From Diplocarpon mali (lineage: Eukaryota; Ascomycota; Leotiomycetes; Helotiales; Drepanopezizaceae): DNA of 64,000 bases. The position numbers and the translations under genes are program-made. Below the pieces are notes generated by a model. That model saw only the letters and a program-made list of their open reading frames with translations. It made no database searches and was not told where the DNA came from. This document shows, in pieces, positions 59,156 through 64,000 of the stretch (its first letter is position 1; each line of letters starts with the position of its first letter). The DNA lies in assembly GCA_024741835.1 (NCBI GenBank), contig JAENRP010000032.1:83767-147766 (forward strand), written 5' to 3'.

Positions 59156-60158
59156 ATTGATGTAGAAACAAATTACTGCCTGCCACTTGCACATTGAACC
59201 CGCAACTCCCAGATGCCTTCCCTTCCGTGCTTCTTCTACATGGCCCGTCCGATTCCAGCAAGTCGCCAAAACCTCAGCTCATCTCATCCCGGACACCTCT
59301 GTTCAGATGCCACTCACCTCAGCCCACATCGCTTACAGTAGTTCAGAACCACGCTCGCACCCAAGGAAACAGAAGAACCGCACACAACCCTCGGAGGACC
59401 GTACAGAGGGAGAGCTTGGAAAAACTAAGTAGGGAATCTATCTACATCCATCAACCCAGTTACGTCGCATCATTTCTGCCCTGCGCACATCCGAGGATCT
59501 CTCAACTACAGCAGCAGCAGCAAAGAGAGAAAAGAGATCAAAAGAACGCGAAAAGAGCGGGAAGATATGAGGGGATTTCGGGCCCGCCAATCGTGCCAGC
59601 CCGCACAAACACAGACACAGCCAGAGCAAGAATATGTACAGGTAATATATAGGATCCATCCACAGGTAACATCTCACCTGCTCTTCCTCTTGCCTATTCC
59701 GGTCCCGGTCTTGGTGGCGGGCAAAGTAGCAAGAGTGAAGAGCGGATAGGCTTATTAGACCAGCTGCATCCATCGGAAGAGGGCGTGGAGCGAAATAGTG
59801 TCCAGGGTCGGGGACGTGATACGGCGACATCAGGGCATTGGAAGACAGTGCCTAGGCGAGCTAGAACACTGATGGAGGGCAAGTCCTAGACACCTCGCCA
59901 GCAAAAGATAAAAAGGGTGTTGGAAAAGATCGTGCGGTAGTGAATGCAGAGAAGAGCTTTTGGGGGCTGGTGCCCGGTGCACGCCAGAAAATTGCATTCG
60001 TGAAACTGTCATTGAGAGCGAGCGGGTTTGGTAGCGGATCTAGCTGGGGGATTTGGGGGCGTGGTCGTGTCTCGTCATCGTGGGCGGTCAAAGGAAATAG
60101 GAATCGGCATCCTCGCCTGCGTGCTGCATCTCGGGCTCCGGTGAGAGAGGTGTGCCGA
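59156..60158. other. Convergent intergenic region, dehydrogenase / homeodomain gene
   Basis: 1.0 kb between stop codons. A short CAG/AGA-rich run occurs near 59506-59545. No gene. 3' UTRs are expected at both ends. Confidence 0.55.
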
Positions 60159-62314
60159 CTAAGGGCTGTGGAAGGTCTCGGGCACGTCGCGTTTCTGTGT
60201 CGATCCGTACTCGCCGCTTCTCAGGTATGACATCTCCCCGCCGTTTCGGGATGGTTGTTCTTCATGGGGGCTCCGCGGACTGGCACTGTGCTGCTCCCGA
60301 CTGTAAGCCCGCGCATGCTGCTGCGCTCTCGGCGAGTGGACGTGGTTCGCGCCGTGGCCGTTGGAGCTGTAGGCGTGGGAGAAATCGTGAGGAGGCGCCA
60401 TGGACGCGCTGAGGTGCGGGTTGTAGTCGCGAGCGCCGTGGGCGGCGTCGGCGGGCGTCCTGGGCAGAGAGAAGTCACTCGGCGCGGTCAGCGGGGCGCT
60501 CGCGTAGCCGCTGGTAAACGCTTGCGAGAAGGTGCTGCCACGGGGCGTGACGCCGAGCGGCGACTGATTCGGGCTCGGATTCGGGTTCGGGCTCGGGCTC
60601 GCGATTCCGCGGTACTGGGTTCGCATGTCCAGGCCGGTCGGGAACGTCGCCGACGATGCGCCTCGGAGGTGCGACATGGCCGACGCGGGTTGCTGGTGCG
60701 ACGAGCCGTTGTGCGATGGCGGGTATGTCATGTGAGCTGATGGGCTCTGGGTGCCGGGGTTGGAGCCTGTGTGTGTGAGAGTCAGCACGTGGGAGCATTC
60801 CCAGGGGGGTGAAACCCTGTTTCGGGAGGGATCCTCGCACGAACCAGAGTAGGAGTTCCCGTTCGCATCGTACTGGTGCGCATTGCTGGAGGTGTTTCCC
60901 GCCTGCTCCGGCTGGTACGAAGACTGCTGACGACCGCCCGCCGAAGGACTGGACTGGCCCGTCTGGTAGCTGTTGTAGTCTAGGGTCTCCCCTTTCCACG
61001 ACATGCTCGACCGCAGCGGCGAGTTGGCATCCGGTCTGGATCGGTTCATCGTCTCCCGCAGCTGCAGTGGCTGGAGCGGCCGGACGTGCTGTCTCGAGTG
61101 AGGGAGTTGCGGATAGCTGCTCTGGCGATCAAACGGGTTCGAACTTCGAGGTCCGCCGCTCATGGGGCTGGAGGCATGGCTTGGGTAGTACCGGTCCGAC
61201 GAGTTCATCGACGTCGGCGACAGGATATCGGGGTTTCCCATTCCTCCAGGGAATCCGACATGGCTGTATGCTGGGCTGAGCCCAGCCGGCGAGAGACTGT
61301 CCTCCCCTTCGTTTCTCCGCATGGTATCGACCATCAGGGGTCGCATCATCGGGTCGGTGTATCCCGGCGAGAAGTCCACTGGCACCTGCATCGGCGTTCC
61401 GACCCCGTGGACGGCACCGTAGGGAGAGTGCAGAGCTTGCACGTTGTCGAAGTCATCCGGCACGGCGCGCATCTTCATCATACGATCCCGGTCGTCCGCT
61501 GTGAGCCGCTTGATCTTTGCCCGCCTGGAGTCTGTCAGTCCGCGATCTCATCAACGGGTGTGCCTCACCGACCGGTTCTGAAACCAGACCTGCACTTGTC
61601 TCGGACTCAAGCCTGGGATCTCTCGCGAGAGTCTTTCGCGGTGTGCCGCGTCCGGATGCGCCTGCTTGGCGAACTCGCTCATTAAGAATCGGGTCTGTTG
61701 ATGCGTAAGACTACCAGCCAGTTAGATTCTTCTCTCGTCTCATCTCTTCTCTCGTGATGCGTGCGGGCTAACCGAAATCTCTTCATCTTTCTTCGCTCGG
61801 CCCGGCGCTCAGCAGCTGTCAGCGGGGGCGCCCCCTCCTCTCGCTCGGCGTCAATCATGTCATCGTCATCATCCAGGTCTTCGTCTTCATCTTTCACGTC
61901 ACCGTCCGAGCTTCCATTGCTGACGGGCGTTCCCTGCTGGAGGGTGATGCTGGATGCGGAGCTCACGCGGTTCGAGAGAAGCGACGGTGCTGTAGACTGG
62001 GGTGAGACAAGAGGATCATCGCATTTTGGTTTGACTGTACGTGTGCAGTCTCCCAACGCCGCGTCCGGCCTCTCTGTGGCCGACAAGGGCTGACCATCCT
62101 GTCTCGACGAGCCGGAGCTGTATCTATGCTCCAGCGCTGGTCGTGCGCCAACCGAAGATTGACCCGGGCCGTTCCCGGATAGGCTGGTCGCAGTCGACTG
62201 TTCGTATGATGGTTGTTGCTGCTGCTGCTGCACCGAGTGTCCCCCGTGGAGAGAATAGGCCGGGTACTGTTCACGCCATTCTGGCTGGACGGCCAACGGC
62301 TCAAAGTTCGACAT
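60159..62314 (-). CDS. Homeodomain transcription factor (RfeB-like)
   Basis: Four exons (62314-61773, 61710-61573, 61524-60845, 60766-60159) encode 655 residues. The homeodomain is assembled from three exons: ERRKMKRFR, LTHQQTRFLMSEFAKQ, HPDAAHRERLSREIPGLSPRQVQVWFQNR, RAKIKRLTADDRDRM. The WFQNRRAKIKR recognition helix is complete. Upstream lie a polyQ run (six Gln) and an acidic run (DVKDEDEDLDDDDDMIDAE). The C-terminal 430 residues are Ser/Pro/Gln-rich with an NPNPSPNQSP array. Fungal homeodomain factors of this type act in conidiation and hyphal development; the exact orthologue is uncertain. The start at MSNFEPLAVQPEW is preferred over an in-frame ATG 126 bases upstream. The third intron (78 nt) is in frame, so the longer form is also possible. 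Confidence 0.85.
60767..60844 (-). other. Probable 78-nt in-frame intron in the homeodomain gene
   Basis: Starts GTTCGT, ends CACACACAG, and has no stop codon. Retention would insert 26 residues with three Cys/Trp-type residues (CEDPSRNRVSPPWECSHVL) into an otherwise Ser/Gly/Asn-rich tract, which argues that it is normally spliced out. Confidence 0.6.
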
Positions 62315-64000
62315 GCGGGGAGACGCGGATTTGGGATGTATTGACTCGAGCTTGCTGGAAGTCCAAGTGTTCCGTCCTGTATCGAATGCCCGTGTGGCAA
62401 GCATTGAGAAAGGCGGCTGACTGTCTCTCTGCCGGTGCAAAGAGGCGGGTGGGTGACGGGGTCCAGGGTGGTTTTGAGGCAGAGCTCAGAGACAGGCTAG
62501 GTGCCCAGCGAGTGTGTCTCGAGCGTCGGAAAGAAGGAAAGTGAGGGCTGGTAAGAGGTGATATTGCTCGATCACTGACCAGCAAAGAATATATGGCCTG
62601 TCGAAGGCTTGTGTGGATTTGGTTGTCGTTGGGGGCGAGTCCTGCCAATGGACAGATAAAGAACGTGAAATTGGCTGAAGGGGGGGAGGGGGGAGGGATT
62701 TGGGAAAGGTGTAGAAGAGAGAGAGGAAGCACCTTGACCGGTGACAACAAATTCGGATTCTACCCAGAGTAGATAAGGCTGGCCAGAGGGCGACTCCACG
62801 GCAATATCCAAGGTGGATCCGACCGACTGACTTGTGGATGCTGGGCGTGCTTCAGAAGGCGTAGGGGAGCCTAAAACGGTCGATTTGCTCGGCACGGTAG
62901 TAGACCACGGACCATATGCAGTCTACTATGCTCGAGTATCTCTTGAGATGAAATGACACCTCTGTCACTCGATGACTCGGAAGCTTAAACGGTTGCGGCG
63001 ACTCCCCTGCGCCGTCCACATCCCGACGGATAGATTACTCGCGGCTATCCGGACGTGCGAGTCACAGGTCGTTTGAGAAATCATGGGGATCCCGAGAAGA
63101 AAGGTGGCCAGGACTTGCTGACCAAGCTTTATTTTTATTTATATTCTTTCGAGGGGGTGAAGGGGGAGGGGGAGGGGGAGCGGGGGGGGGGGTTTTTTGG
63201 TTTTTTGGAAGGGGGGGGGAGGGCAGGGGGAAAGCCCCTCCCTACGCTCGATCGACGATTATTGTATGCGGAACGGAATTTTCGTGTAATGCAAGATTGA
63301 AAGGGATAGATTTTTGATACCTGGGTTAAGGTTGTGGGTATGATTCTCCGATAGTCAGGGGTCTGGGACCCGAGAAGCGCCCTGGGCCGGACTGCAGAGC
63401 AGAGTCGAGTAGTCGACTCGTACCTCTCCCTCTCCCTCTCCTCAACAGTGCAAGTGCCGAGTATGAAGAGGTCAGGGAGGGGGGTCAGCTGGGCGCGTTC
63501 CCCGTGCCGACGCCGTACAGAGTGACACGAGCAGAGTTCCGCGACGTTGGGAAGCTCGACTCGGTCCCGCTGCGGTGAGGAGGAAAGGGTGAGTTCCACC
63601 GGTTGGTCTCGTACCAAGTCAAATCAAAGTCAAAGTCAAGTCCAGCGACGGTTCCACTCCCGGGGGATTTCTGAGATGAGGGCAAAGCTTGCGCGGGTAC
63701 CCCTGGTACTTGTGACGAGAGTTCAGACCTCAAACTTCAGACGAGCCAACGGTCCACGCCGATAGGAATGTGCGGCTCTCGCGGGGTCAACGGGTGAGCC
63801 GCTGCACATCGGGGCCCGGAAGTTCTGTTTTATGTCCAGCGGGGCATAATGGTCGCCGTCGACGGGCGTCGGCTGCATGGAACGGCCCTGGGCACGAGAA
63901 GAGAAGAGGGGCAGGAGGAGTGGATGGGGTCCCGTACCGTAAGAGCAGCGCATCTCTTGATGCACAGGGTGGTAGGGCGTGCGGTCACCCAGTTATCGCA
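62315..64000. other. Upstream region of the homeodomain gene, to window end
   Basis: 1.7 kb, GC-rich and without a recognised gene. It holds a G-tract-rich segment listed separately and several Ser/Pro-rich frames of low complexity. A non-coding 5' exon of the homeodomain gene or a gene running off the right edge cannot be excluded. Confidence 0.5.
63156..63232. repeat. G-tract-rich segment
   Basis: On the + strand, repeated GGGGGAG units followed by runs of nine or more G broken by TTTTTTGG. Several four-G tracts sit within 77 bases, a composition that can fold as a G-quadruplex and is also prone to sequencing error. Confidence 0.75.

Overview
The window comes from a filamentous ascomycete (Pezizomycotina). 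Most genes are split by short GT-AG introns (about 44-110 bp), and many of the products have recognisably filamentous-fungal forms: AzgA purine permease, Mid1, a fungal RFX factor, an RfeB-like homeodomain protein, a DUF1770 protein and a fungal WHIM-domain protein. The class is less certain. Leotiomycetes is a guess from overall protein flavour, not something the sequence proves. I resolve 20 protein genes by following reading frame across splice sites. In every case the summed exons are divisible by three.

Layout. 1-4.8 kb: non-coding, rich in pyrimidine/purine simple repeats and short tandem arrays. 4.8-23.3 kb: a dense housekeeping block with CaMKK-type kinase (-), BET5/TRAPPC1 (+), PEX3 (-), ATG101 (+), ZNF511-like zinc finger (-), an EST1/SMG7-like NMD factor (+), adenosine kinase (-), ribosomal protein uL2 (-) and a WHIM-domain chromatin protein (+). 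23.3-30.6 kb: nearly empty, holding only a DUF1770 gene (-). 30.6-32.6 kb: AzgA-like purine permease (+). 34.8-37.1 kb: HCM1/Sep1-type forkhead factor (-) behind a long, low-complexity 5' region. 39.4 kb: a 78-base assembly gap. 39.7-41.7 kb: MID1 calcium-channel subunit (-). 41.9-43.9 kb: an AT-rich island with no open frame, probably a RIP-decayed repeat. 44.4-59.2 kb: a second dense block with YOP1 (-), RFX factor (+), aspartate kinase (+), N-terminal methyltransferase TAE1 (-), TOF1/Timeless (-) and a mitochondrial 3-hydroxyacyl-CoA dehydrogenase (+). 60.2-62.3 kb: homeodomain factor (-). 62.3-64 kb: its GC-rich, G-tract-bearing upstream region.

The genes are not a metabolic cluster. They are housekeeping and regulatory genes in several divergent pairs: CaMKK/BET5, PEX3/ATG101, ZNF511/SMG7 and TOF1/HADH. 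Links between genes are thematic: Mid1 and CaMKK in calcium signalling; AzgA and adenosine kinase in purine uptake and salvage; TOF1, the forkhead and RFX factors in S-phase and replication stress. I found no convincing new multi-gene system. The most interesting points are at gene-structure and regulatory level: two GC-AG introns, coding first exons of 4, 8 and 9 nt, two introns that stay in frame if retained, tandem ACGCGT boxes in front of TOF1, and a Ppr1/UaY-like CGG-N6-CCG site upstream of the purine permease. No tRNA, rRNA, CRISPR or intact transposon was recognised.
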